NCBI RefSeq assembly: GCF_900109515.1
Contig: NZ_FOBD01000012.1
Span: 1 to 64,000 of the forward strand
DNA from: Paenibacillus sp. OK003
GTDB lineage: Bacteria > Bacillota > Bacilli > Paenibacillales > Paenibacillaceae
Direction of reading: 5' to 3'
Length of the DNA: 64,000 bases
Shown here: positions 1-8,199 of the stretch, piece after piece
Position numbering within the stretch: position 1 is the first letter of the stretch
How the letters are laid out: every line of letters begins with the position of its first letter
Position numbers and translations under genes: made by a program
The notes under the pieces: generated by a model
What the model was told of the DNA's origin: nothing
The model's database searches: none
What the model saw: the letters and a program-made list of their open reading frames with translations, nothing else

Positions 1-171
1 ATGGAATTTGAAAAAGCTACCGCCTGCAAAATACAGACAGCAGCTTGAAGTTGCCTAACCTTTTTTAAATTGTCCTTTACAAGGGGTACATTTTACAGTG
101 GGTTGTTCCCTTTTTATTGTTTTCCAAACTTGGCGATCCCGCCCTACTCGCAGGTCCCATACGATCACTCT

Positions 172-453
172 TTAACGCTCTTCCAGAACCATGGAACCCA
201 TGCCATTCGGATCATCCATTTGTTTATGGGTTACGAGCTCCCCTTTATCATTGAATCCCTTTATTTCATATGGGATAGTTGCAGACGAAGGCAACAATAC
301 AAACCAGATTATGCTCTCCGGTCCCACCTCGACCAGCTTGGCTTCGGTAACTACTGGTTTCTCATCCCCCTCGAACTCGACAGTTACACGCTGAATAGCC
401 GGGTCTAATATATGTCCAAACAGCATAGGGAAAGATGTCGATATATGACTCAA
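172..453 (-). pseudogene. Hypothetical protein, probably a C-terminal remnant
   Basis: A 93-residue reading frame with ordinary codon usage, opening at a TTG. An in-frame TGA lies 18 bases upstream and a terminator hairpin only about 35 bases upstream, and I see no ribosome binding site, so there is no room for a normal promoter and leader. The product has beta-rich, Val/Glu-rich text and no signal peptide or recognised motif. I read it as the surviving 3' end of a longer gene whose front was lost. It could instead be a tiny gene read through from bshB2. I do not recognise the family. Confidence 0.4.
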
Positions 454-486
454 ATTCAGGAATGCTCATACGTATGTTTAAAACAG

Positions 487-514
487 GAAAAAGTCGCCAT
501 AATGGCGACTTTTT
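487..514 (-). terminator. Rho-independent terminator after bshB2
   Basis: Perfect stem GTCGCC/GGCGAC flanked by A and T runs on both sides, so it could act in both directions. It lies about 30 bases after the bshB2 stop. It belongs to a family of near-identical hairpins repeated through this window. Confidence 0.85.
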
Positions 515-543
515 ACGTTAATTAGACTGTACAGATTGTAAAA

Positions 544-1218
544 TCAATCGAACTTATAGGTCCAAAATGCTTCTCTTCCAAACCGATTTCGGATTTGTTC
601 ATCGTCCAATTTCCCCTTGCCGACAAGTTCCGGCGCTTGGAATTGTGAACGGTGAGCTCGAATCGACGCCATTTTCTTGGCAAGGAATCCGCTCACATCT
701 TCAATCACATCCGCTTTCCCGATGCTCTCTTCGTGATTGTTCGAGAATGCGCAGCAGTACACAATAGGTCTCTCCGCTGCAGGCAGTCGACCAATGGTAC
801 GCGTAACCGCGGCTCCGGTTGCATCATGATCGGGATGCACACTATACCCCGGATAGAAAGTAATGACCAGTGACGGGTTAAGCTCTTTGATCAGCGCCAA
901 GATGTGGCCATCTAGCAGCTCAGGGTCTTCAAACTCGATCATTTTATCATGAAAACCGAGCATCCTTAAGTCTTGAATACCAATCGCATTGGAGGACTCT
1001 ATGAGTTCATCCTTACGGATTATTGGCAAGGTGACCCGGTTGGCAAATGGAGGGATGCCCATATTACGTCCCATCTCCCCTAGAGTCAGGCAAGCATAAG
1101 TGACTTGAGCACCGCCTTCTATGTACTTCGCCAACGTTCCCGAAGCAGTGAATGCTTCATCATCGGGATGGGGAAACACAACTAAAATGCGCTGATGTTC
1201 AACTTGTTTGTTATTCAT
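544..1218 (-). CDS. bshB2: Bacillithiol biosynthesis deacetylase BshB2
   Basis: Zn-dependent N-acetylglucosaminyl-malate deacetylase of the LmbE/PIG-L fold, which removes acetate from GlcNAc-malate in the synthesis of bacillithiol, the main low-molecular-weight thiol of many Firmicutes. The Zn motif PHPDDEAF lies near the N terminus and a second ligand motif HPDHDATG near residue 135. The tract GEMGRNMGIPPFANR is typical of the YojG/BshB2 branch. I place the start at the ATG at 1218 because a GGAGG lies at proper distance. An upstream in-frame ATG at 1242 has no ribosome binding site but would overlap the yojF stop. Length, about 224 residues, fits the family. The yojF-bshB2 order matches that known in Bacillus. 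Confidence 0.93.
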   Translation of the reverse strand: MNNKQVEHQRILVVFPHPDDEAFTASGTLAKYIEGGAQVTYACLTLGEMGRNMGIPPFANRVTLPIIRKDELIESSNAIGIQDLRMLGFHDKMIEFEDPELLDGHILALIKELNPSLVITFYPGYSVHPDHDATGAAVTRTIGRLPAAERPIVYCCAFSNNHEESIGKADVIEDVSGFLAKKMASIRAHRSQFQAPELVGKGKLDDEQIRNRFGREAFWTYKFD

Positions 1219-1241
1219 GCTTATTTGATCCTCCGCTTTCA

Positions 1242-1586
1242 TCAGAACAATTCCCGACTAAGTTGTAAAGCTACAACCAGCTTTCCTTGACTATCGTGAC
1301 CAGCCAGAATGAGTCGTTCTTGTTCCAGCTCGTCAATGTGTGTAAGTCCTTCAGCGTATATCCAGCCGTGAGTGGTTTTTAAACCAACTCGGTATGGGCC
1401 TGTGCCCGAGATAGATCCTTGCGTATATCGTATGACCGCATTGGAAATGAATGCCGACCCCGGATGCCTTGTGCTATCGAAGTGACTGGCGTAAGCACCT
1501 GACGTGAGTTCGAGGTGTAAATATAGGTCCTGATCGAGAAGTTGATTGATCCGGTGTTGGATGTCTTGAGGCTCTATTGGCTGCAT
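1242..1586 (-). CDS. yojF: YojF family protein (DUF1806)
   Basis: A 114-residue cytosolic protein of the YojF family, which sits directly before the bacillithiol deacetylase in Bacillus. The biochemical role is not established; the steady pairing suggests an accessory part in bacillithiol metabolism. The sequence shows the mixed beta-strand text of the family (HLELTSGAYASHF, GPYRVGLKTTHGWIYAEGLTH) and no membrane segment. The ATG at 1586 follows a strong AAGGAGG. The stop abuts the bshB2 reading frame, so the two are surely co-transcribed. Confidence 0.88.
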   Translation of the reverse strand: MQPIEPQDIQHRINQLLDQDLYLHLELTSGAYASHFDSTRHPGSAFISNAVIRYTQGSISGTGPYRVGLKTTHGWIYAEGLTHIDELEQERLILAGHDSQGKLVVALQLSRELF

Positions 1587-1687
1587 GGCGGCCTCCTTTT
1601 TAATAAAAAGTAACGTTCTACATCCATTTTAACATATGTCCCGTGAGAATAAACATGGAATGAGTGAGCGAATGTTTGGAATACTCT

Positions 1688-2605
1688 CTATTGACTGTTT
1701 GCTAAAGAATCCTCTTCCTTCTGCACGGGTTCGGAGCACTCTCTTCTTAACAGGGCAATTTCATGTCGATAAGGTGCACTTTTATATTTTATTTTGCCAA
1801 TCGACGGCGTCTCAAGCAGTTTCGGAAGTGACGCAAGTTGAGGATGATGTACGATATAATCCAAAGTCTGAAGTCCGATATGTCCGTGCCCAATGTTTTC
1901 ATGGCGATCTTTCCTCGATCCCCGCACATTCTTGGAGTCATTGATGTGTAGTACTTTTAATCGATCAAGGCCAAGTACCTTATCAAACTGCTCAAGCACC
2001 CCATCAAAATTATCAACAATATCGTATCCGGCATCATGAACATGACAAGTATCCAGACATATGGAAATCCGTTCATTCCGTTGCACGCCATCGACAATCT
2101 GTGCCAGTTCTTCAAAGCTTGTTCCGCACTCTGTTCCTTTTCCCGCCATCGTCTCCAACGAAATCTGTACCTCCGGGTGATTATTGTCTTGTAATACTTC
2201 GTTTAATCCCCGGATTATTTGTCGAATACCGATATCCAATCCAGCGTTTACGTGGGCCCCGGGATGAAGAACAAGCTGATTTGATCCAAGTGATGCCGTT
2301 CGTTCGATCTCGTCTCGCAAGAATTGTACGCTAAAATCAAACACCTCTAGTTTGCAACTATTCGCCAGATTAATTAGGAATGGAGCATGCACAACAATAT
2401 TGGAAATGCCATGCTGCTTCATGTGCAAATGACCTGCTTCTATATTATATTGCAAAATAGATTTTCGTTTCGAATTCTGCGGTGCGCCGGTGTACATCAG
2501 AAAAGTAGATGCACCGTAAGAAGCAGCTTCTTTACTAGCCTGGAGAAGCATCTCTTTTCCTCCAAAGGATACATGCGATCCAATCAGCAGATCACTACTA
2601 TTCAT
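1688..2605 (-). CDS. nfo: Deoxyribonuclease IV (AP endonuclease IV)
   Basis: Class II AP endonuclease with a TIM-barrel and three-metal centre; it cuts 5' of abasic sites and 3' blocked ends in base excision repair. Visible family signatures, in order: IGSHVSFGG near the N terminus, HPGAHV, SLETMAGKGTECG, CLDTCHVHDAGYD, and HINDSKN...DRHENIGHGHIG, together giving the His/Glu/Asp metal ligands. The start is the ATG at 2605, giving 305 residues. A longer frame from a TTG at 2641 would run through the GAGAGGG ribosome binding site. It is transcribed with its own spacing, separate from yojF. Confidence 0.93.
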   Translation of the reverse strand: MNSSDLLIGSHVSFGGKEMLLQASKEAASYGASTFLMYTGAPQNSKRKSILQYNIEAGHLHMKQHGISNIVVHAPFLINLANSCKLEVFDFSVQFLRDEIERTASLGSNQLVLHPGAHVNAGLDIGIRQIIRGLNEVLQDNNHPEVQISLETMAGKGTECGTSFEELAQIVDGVQRNERISICLDTCHVHDAGYDIVDNFDGVLEQFDKVLGLDRLKVLHINDSKNVRGSRKDRHENIGHGHIGLQTLDYIVHHPQLASLPKLLETPSIGKIKYKSAPYRHEIALLRRECSEPVQKEEDSLANSQ

Positions 2606-2707
2606 TACCAACCACCCTCTCCTGTCGAATCCATCATTCAATTATCAATGAAATGGGTTGGATTGGCTAATGGGAAATGACGGTGGTGAAGGAGATGAGA
2701 GGAAGGC

Positions 2708-2732
2708 AAAAAGCCGCCAATTGGCGGCTTGA
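2708..2732 (-). terminator. Hairpin terminator
   Basis: Stem AAGCCGCC/GGCGGCTT followed on the minus strand by a T run. It stands between the LamG-like tail at 2788 and nfo, so it ends minus-strand transcription coming from 3.0-4.0 kb. Confidence 0.75.
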
Positions 2733-2787
2733 TATGCGTTTCAGTTCTCGTTACAACCATTTTTATTTTTAACGCTTAGCTTCCGGT

Positions 2788-3003
2788 TCAAGGAGAAACG
2801 GAAATGTTATCGAAATGCGTATGCTTGTTTGCCGTTCTGACACCGATTTTGCCATGCGTGAACGGATTCAAGCTGTTGTCCGTATAATCGATCTTCAGAT
2901 TGACCATATCATCGACAAACACTTTGATGTATGTGCCATTGACGGCAACTTTCATATGATACCAGGTATTGGTGGAATAGGATTCTAGTTTTCTAGTAAA
3001 CAC
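2788..3003 (-). pseudogene. LamG/concanavalin-like domain, C-terminal remnant
   Basis: A 71-residue frame that opens in the middle of a domain. The text WYHMKVAVNGTYIKVFVDD...GKIGVRTANKHTHFDNISV is the closing part of a jelly-roll (laminin-G/concanavalin-like) sheet of the sort found at the C terminus of secreted glycosidases. No ribosome binding site or signal peptide precedes it, and it starts within about 40 bases of the end of the broken metallo-beta-lactamase gene, so the rest of the gene is missing. It is followed by an intact terminator. I infer a truncated secreted sugar-active enzyme gene. Confidence 0.55.
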
Positions 3004-3043
3004 TCAATAGATGTAAGTTGTTCTGTTCGTTGTATTTTTTTTG

Positions 3044-3981
3044 CTATTTGGTGAGCATATCATATAAGGTATTCAAATTTGATTTGAAGTACGTCGCAAA
3101 GAACCAGTCCTGGTAGGCTGGTGGTACGGATATTTCATCCATCTTTATCCCGTCTTGAATTGCATTTGTTACTATTTCCAGCAGATCGGTGATGTACCCT
3201 TTTACCTCATGCAGTTCTTTCAGTGAACATACTTCCCCATGCCCGGGTAAATTGTTTTTACACCTAATTTTTCGACTTCATCCAAAATAGTAAGCCATTG
3301 CTGCGGATTGGCATATGCCATAACCGGGTGGTGTTTGGATAACACCAGATCCCCCATTAAAGCAATTTCTCCCTCTGGAATATACACAAATGCATCACTT
3401 TGCGTATGACCTCCGCCATATGTAATGAGTTTCACAGTACGCTGACTGCCATGAATGGTCATATGCTGATCAAAAGTCAGCGTTGGTACTGAATATACTA
3501 GATCGGGTAGCATGTCCATACATTGACGGTCACTGGCATTATCCCATTCCATCTCCATTCTAAGTTTTTTGTCAGTCTCTTGTTGTATTTTCACTTCAAG
3601 GTCATCGATAGCCTGATAGATCAATTCTGGTTTTTCAAGCTGCTGCGCAAGTCTTTTTCTCACAAAATTGTCCATGATTTCACGTGTAATGGATGTGGAG
3701 ATAATCTGAGCAGTAGGAGTAAATACTTGATTTCCACATGTGTGATCACTATGCCAATGCGTATTTATTACGTAGGAAGCGGGGCTTCCTGTGAGGTGCT
3801 CTGCGGCTGCCTGTATTGTCGTGAAAGTATCCACAACAAGAGTTGTATCACCCAGATCAACGATTGCTGCATTGCCCAAAGAACCCGTACCGGGAATCGC
3901 AATGGCTGCATACACTCCTTCAGCAACATCATTCAGCCGAAAATGCTTTGAGCCCCGGAACGTGTGCACTCCATTTTTCAT
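3044..3981 (-). pseudogene. MBL-fold metallo-hydrolase, frameshifted near its C terminus
   Basis: The first 253 residues read as a metallo-beta-lactamase-fold hydrolase with NTHWHSDHTCGN (HxHxDH Zn motif), GGGHTQSD and MGDLV metal ligands. The frame then ends abnormally at 3220 in the text YPGMGKYVH. Adding one base near 3241 restores YPGHGEVCSLKELHEVKG and an open frame to a TAG at 3044, about 60 further residues that read naturally (PPAYQDWFF). The lost base removes the conserved His of the PGHG motif. This is either a recent pseudogene or a sequencing error. The ATG at 3981 has a GGAGAGGG ribosome binding site. The substrate is unknown. Confidence 0.8.
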
Positions 3982-4078
3982 AGAATCCCTCTCCTTCCCA
4001 ATGAAGAGGTTATCATGATGATTCAGAGGTTTTTACAGGCAAATCCGCAGATAACAGCCCGACTGTCCTCCAATATGA

Positions 4079-5020
4079 CTATTGTAAATTTGCGGAAATA
4101 ACATCCTTCCAATGATTATTCATTTCTATTTCAGCATTTTCTCCAACAAAAGCCATCCTTGCCTCCGAATCATTCATTAGTTGATATCTCATCCAAGCTG
4201 TCAGATAACCTCTATGCTGCCCGCCATCCTGCTCTATCGCGGTATGCGCAGCGCCTTTAGCCATGGCCATTAAGACCGGAAGGTCCGGATTGGTATTATC
4301 CAAGGCCAATTTGTTGGAGTCTGACGGGGAGATGATGAAATCTCGAGTTCCCCCTATAACAAAAAATGGAACCTTCAGCGCTGATGTATCATACACGTCC
4401 TCTGGATCACAATATTTCAGCTCAGGCAGAGCAATGGATACAACCGTTTTGATGAGATTCCCGTTCTCAAAATTCGTATGAGCGTTAATGACACCCGTTG
4501 ATCCCTGCGAATGCCCTGCCGCACCGACCCGATCTTTTTGAACCCTGTGATAGAACGGGCTGACCGTCGCTTCATTTTCATTAAGCATATATTGAATCGC
4601 AGCCATAATTTCTTTTCCTGTGCCCGTAGTTTGACTGTATGTATCAATGACAACAAATCCCCAACTGGCCAGGTGTCTCAACAACTGATCATAATTGTCA
4701 GGTAATGCCCCCGTTCCGTTGCCCCAAGCGATGAGCGGGTGAAAGACAGCCGTTGATTTCGGAGAATAAATCCTGTAGAGCTTCTCGCCTTGTTCATCCT
4801 TGATCTCCAGCGTATCTACCTCGTACGTGCCGGGTAGCGCATATTTCTCTTCAAGACTTCCGGTTTCGAAGGTCGCAGACACCGAATTCACGAGCATGAA
4901 GGATAATACGCAAAATGCAGCGATCAAAATAACGAAAACACCTGTCATCCATAGAAACAACTTGCTTCGGATTACTCTTTTCACTTGTGCATCCAATCTC
5001 CTCTCACATTGAAGCGGCAT
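4079..5020 (-). CDS. Membrane-anchored alpha/beta hydrolase
   Basis: Serine hydrolase of the dienelactone-hydrolase/chlorophyllase-like branch of the alpha/beta fold. The nucleophile elbow is GHSQGS, preceded by the oxyanion-region text AWGNGTGALP. GGTRDFIISP supplies the likely acid Asp and GAAHTAI the likely catalytic His. A single hydrophobic helix near residues 20-45 would anchor it with the enzyme outside the membrane. The start is unclear: ATG at 5020 has no good ribosome binding site, a GTG at 4984 has a distant AGGAG, and the longest frame opens at a TTG at 5050. The substrate cannot be told from sequence. Confidence 0.75.
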   Translation of the reverse strand: MPLQCERRLDAQVKRVIRSKLFLWMTGVFVILIAAFCVLSFMLVNSVSATFETGSLEEKYALPGTYEVDTLEIKDEQGEKLYRIYSPKSTAVFHPLIAWGNGTGALPDNYDQLLRHLASWGFVVIDTYSQTTGTGKEIMAAIQYMLNENEATVSPFYHRVQKDRVGAAGHSQGSTGVINAHTNFENGNLIKTVVSIALPELKYCDPEDVYDTSALKVPFFVIGGTRDFIISPSDSNKLALDNTNPDLPVLMAMAKGAAHTAIEQDGGQHRGYLTAWMRYQLMNDSEARMAFVGENAEIEMNNHWKDVISANLQ

Positions 5021-5122
5021 ATTCGTAGGTAAAACATACCACAGGAACAAGGCTTTTTGTTTACCGTTATTTAGTTGTTACACCAACCTTTCTGCATTTC
5101 ATAAGAAAATCTCTAAAATGAT

Positions 5123-5543
5123 CTAACGCACAGGTGGTGCAAAGACTGAAGCTAATCTAGACGGATGTACCTTTTCCCCGATACCATAAAACTCACAAAA
5201 GTTCATTATTAGCGGATTCCACTTATCTGGATCGATATAATTCTCCTCTCCATCCATCAATATCAGCTGTGTCGTACTTTGTAATCAGGAACAGGATTAC
5301 GTCCGGTTAGAAGAGCCAATCGATCCACAGCGTGAACAAGGTCTACGGAAGGCAGGTTTAAGACACACTCACGTTCACGCAGAATATTTGCTACGGTTTG
5401 AGATCGGTTACTTATTCCATGCATAAACGACTGATGTAGCGACCATGCAGATGAAAATTTACCGAATTATCCTCGTTTAGAGTGCTGATCAGTACGACTG
5501 GTGTTCCGAAATAGAAAATTTTCGGTTCTACAATTTTATGCAT
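5123..5543 (-). pseudogene. Flavin reductase family protein, degraded
   Basis: No long frame exists here, but translation in shifting frames recovers one protein. An ATG at 5543 with GAAGGAG in front begins MHKIVEPKIFYFGTPVV. After a stop the text resumes in another frame as SNRSQTVANILRERECVLNLP and DRLALLTGRNPVPDYKV. A third stretch ENYIDPDKWNPLIMNF...HPSRLASVF ends at a TAG at 5123. These are the front, middle and tail of an FMN-binding flavin-reductase (DIM6/NTAB-like) protein. There are at least two frame breaks and a large internal deletion between the second and third pieces, so it cannot make a working product. Confidence 0.75.
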
Positions 5544-5637
5544 AGATAAGCTCCTTCACATTCAATTTTTCTCATTGATTATAACAAGGGAGATCTTTCG
5601 AAATCTTGTTGTTTCATGCAAAGATCTTTGACTTCAA

Positions 5638-5680
5638 TAAAAAATAAACGCATCGAGTCCATGGATTCGATGCGTTTTAC
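5638..5680 (-). terminator. Terminator of the chemoreceptor gene
   Basis: Long stem pairing ACGCATCGA with TCGATGCGT around a short loop and followed by a T run on the minus strand, about 30 bases after the stop at 5707. Confidence 0.85.
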
Positions 5681-5706
5681 GTTTCTGTTTGGAAATGATT
5701 GAATTT

Positions 5707-7740
5707 CTAAACCTTGAACTTTTCCGTAACTTCCTGAAGACGTGATGCCATGCGAGCAAGATAAGAAGCAGATGAACTGATTTCCTGCATGGAAGCAAGC
5801 TGCTGCTCCGTTGCCGCAGATACCGTCTGTGCTCCTTCCGCAGTTTCCTGGGAAACGTGTGATATGTCCTTAATCGTCTCGACCATCTGTCCCGTCTCCT
5901 GCACAATTTCACTCGCCATCGTTGACACTTCATTGGCTTTACTATTCACCATATCTACGGATAACGTAATTTCGTCGAAGAGGTGCCCCGTCGAATTCAG
6001 AACGTTCATTCCGGTGGATACTTCGCCGATGGTGTCTATCATGGATTGCTCGGCTAACTGGATTCCTTCGTTAATGGCGCCGATGAGAGCAGTAACCTGC
6101 TTCGCCGAATCTGCTGCTTGGTCTGCCAGTGTTCCTACTTCCCTTGCTACAACAGCAAATCCTCTTCCATGCTCACCTGCTCGTGCAGCTTCAATGGAAG
6201 CATTCAGCGCCAGCAAATTGGTCTGGCCGGAGATGTCAGAGATCAATTTGATGATTTGCCCAATTTCCAGTGAAATCTGCACGAGATGGTTAATACCATC
6301 GGATACACGGTTGACGGAATGGTGAATGGTGCCCATTTGGGAAACAGCCCCATTAATAGCTAGTCCGCCTTCCTTCGATTTCTCTGCAACCTGCTCCGTG
6401 GCTAAAGCAGTCGCCGAGGCATTGTCAGCGATATGACCTATCTTTCTCGCTACGTTCTGAATGGTCTGCAAGCTTTCTTCAACAAGTGTGACCTGTCTGT
6501 CCGCTCCTTCTGCCATGAGCTCAATCGTTTGTGCGATATGCTCGGTTGCAGTCGCGCTTTGTCCAGCATTGGCTGAAAGCTGTTCCGAAGCGGTAACTAA
6601 TTGATCGTTCGAGTTCTTAACCTCTGACACGATGGAATTCAAAGAATCGACCATACGGTTAAAGGCATTTCCCAGTTCACCGAGTTCGTCGTTTGAACCA
6701 ATGACTGCGCTGTGACTCAGATCTCCTCGGCTGACTTCACCGGCAACATGATTCAATACATTGAGCGGTTTGGTAATGGAACGTACAATCAACATCGTCA
6801 GTCCGGCACCAAGCAAAACAAATAAGGCGATGACCAGTAAAGTATTGTTCCAAATCGGTTTTGCAGCCTGTACGACCTCGATCGGTGAGCGGTCCCCTGC
6901 AATTTTCCAACCTGTCAGTTCATTAGTCATGTAGACGAGTTCTCGGATCTCTCCTTCAGGAGAGATCTGCTCGATATGTCCGGAATCTCCGTCAAACTTC
7001 ATTGTCACGGGTCCTTCTTCGCCTTGAACACCGTTCGGTCCCGGATTGGAAGAGGAATCACTCGAAACGGTGCTGCCTGAATCCGGTGCTGCCTCTTCTG
7101 CCCCCTCCCCTCCCCACGGCGGAGATACAATCATGGAGCCATTGGCACTAAAGATGACAACAAAACCGTTCATTCCAACTTTAATATTGCCAACAGTTTC
7201 TTGCAAAGCAGTTAAATCCAGTGTAACAGCGACTACGGACTTGCCGTCGTTAGACGCTTTCGCCAGAGTTACTGCCGTATGACCCGACTGCTCCGAAGTA
7301 AACGGCTCCGCCACAACGACCTGTCCCGGCTTGGCAATCGCTTTTGTATAAAACTCATTTTCCAAAGGCTTGTAGTCAACAGGTTGGCTTTGATTGGAGG
7401 AAGCATACACATATTCACCGTCACTGTTAACAAAAATAGCGGCTTCTGCCTCTGAATGGTTGTTGGTATATGTATTTAATATTCCTCTTGCAGCATCAGC
7501 AGACAAGATGGATTCGGATAACAGACCAATATCGGACTGTTTAGCTTGTATGTATTGATCGACTATGCTATTAACTAGAGATATGTCTGTATCGGCCATA
7601 TTGGCCAATTGAGTATCCACTTGCTTTTTGGCGGTCAGATAGGAGAATCCCCCAATCACAAGACTGGGTAGCAGCAGCATTGTTAATAATGTAGCCGCAA
7701 GGCGTGTTCGGACGGTCCTGAGTTTTTGCTTTAATTTCAT
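5707..7740 (-). CDS. Methyl-accepting chemotaxis protein with Cache-type sensor
   Basis: A transmembrane chemoreceptor that passes ligand binding outside the cell to CheA/CheW. Order of parts: basic N terminus, membrane helix about residues 14-36, periplasm-facing sensor about 37-293 of the double-Cache type, second helix about 294-316 (IWNNTLLVIALFVLLGAGLTM), HAMP about 317-370, and the cytoplasmic signalling coiled coil. The invariant hairpin tip is present (ALNASIEAARAGEHGRGFAV, AREVGTLADQ). The sensor carries a Gly/Ser/Glu/Pro-rich insertion around residues 207-245 that I do not expect in Cache domains. ATG with AAGGAGA ribosome binding site. The ligand is unknown. Confidence 0.93.
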   Translation of the reverse strand: MKLKQKLRTVRTRLAATLLTMLLLPSLVIGGFSYLTAKKQVDTQLANMADTDISLVNSIVDQYIQAKQSDIGLLSESILSADAARGILNTYTNNHSEAEAAIFVNSDGEYVYASSNQSQPVDYKPLENEFYTKAIAKPGQVVVAEPFTSEQSGHTAVTLAKASNDGKSVVAVTLDLTALQETVGNIKVGMNGFVVIFSANGSMIVSPPWGGEGAEEAAPDSGSTVSSDSSSNPGPNGVQGEEGPVTMKFDGDSGHIEQISPEGEIRELVYMTNELTGWKIAGDRSPIEVVQAAKPIWNNTLLVIALFVLLGAGLTMLIVRSITKPLNVLNHVAGEVSRGDLSHSAVIGSNDELGELGNAFNRMVDSLNSIVSEVKNSNDQLVTASEQLSANAGQSATATEHIAQTIELMAEGADRQVTLVEESLQTIQNVARKIGHIADNASATALATEQVAEKSKEGGLAINGAVSQMGTIHHSVNRVSDGINHLVQISLEIGQIIKLISDISGQTNLLALNASIEAARAGEHGRGFAVVAREVGTLADQAADSAKQVTALIGAINEGIQLAEQSMIDTIGEVSTGMNVLNSTGHLFDEITLSVDMVNSKANEVSTMASEIVQETGQMVETIKDISHVSQETAEGAQTVSAATEQQLASMQEISSSASYLARMASRLQEVTEKFKV

Positions 7741-7920
7741 ATGCGTTTCTCCTTATGTATGATATATGAAAGCTTATTCTCTATTAAGCATGAAATAGAT
7801 GAGAGTGCGATTAATTTCAACTTAAAGATATATGAAAAATTTTCATGTTTCTTATAATCACTTTCATTCCGTTCTCCATAAGTGGAGTGTCTTGCATGTA
7901 TTCGTAACAATCTGTGTATG

Positions 7921-7946
7921 AAAAAAAGCCACCATTTAGGTGACTT
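7921..7946 (-). terminator. Hairpin terminator overlapping a gene remnant
   Basis: Minus-strand stem GTCACC/GGTGGC with a long T run. It overlaps the stop codon of the phosphotransferase-like remnant and has the same shape as the GTCGCC family elsewhere in the window. Confidence 0.75.
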
Positions 7947-8196
7947 CCTGCACTTCTATCCCATTGAAGATAAAAGGAGCATTCATTAAATATTCTCTGA
8001 TCCACGCTTGTGCGTACGGTTGCTCATCTATTAATCGTGATGCTTCTCTCGGGTCGGACGAATGATGGCTGTAATTCTCAATCATCCCATGATAAAGAAA
8101 CTTTCGAGAACCTCAACATAACTTGTTGGCAGTGTCCTTACACTTTCATAACCTCTGATGAACTCCCAACGTTGTGCTGGGAAAAGCCCTAATATT
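7936..8196 (-). pseudogene. Phosphotransferase-like (APH fold) C-terminal remnant
   Basis: Two pieces in different frames read as one protein tail: LFPAQRWEFIRGYESVRTLP...LESFFIMG, then after a one-base frame change MIENYSHHSSDPREASRLID...YAQAWIREYL, ending at a TAA at 7936. The RGYESVR...LP spacing and the closing helical text remind me of aminoglycoside/homoserine-type phosphotransferases, but the catalytic HGD and DFD region is absent, so family assignment is tentative. The front is cut where it meets the SDR gene. It cannot make an active kinase. Confidence 0.5.
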
Positions 8197-8199
8197 GTG

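Noticed and set aside
1..48. Short plus-strand frame from base 1 ending in TGA
   Set aside because: It could be the end of a gene outside the window, but 15 codons are too few to support a call.
70..408. Plus-strand open frame of 112 codons at the left edge
   Set aside because: It runs opposite to a protein-like minus-strand frame, has no ribosome binding site and reads like antisense translation.
7817..8005. Minus-strand 62-codon frame
   Set aside because: It overlaps the phosphotransferase-like remnant in another frame and has no ribosome binding site or protein-like text.
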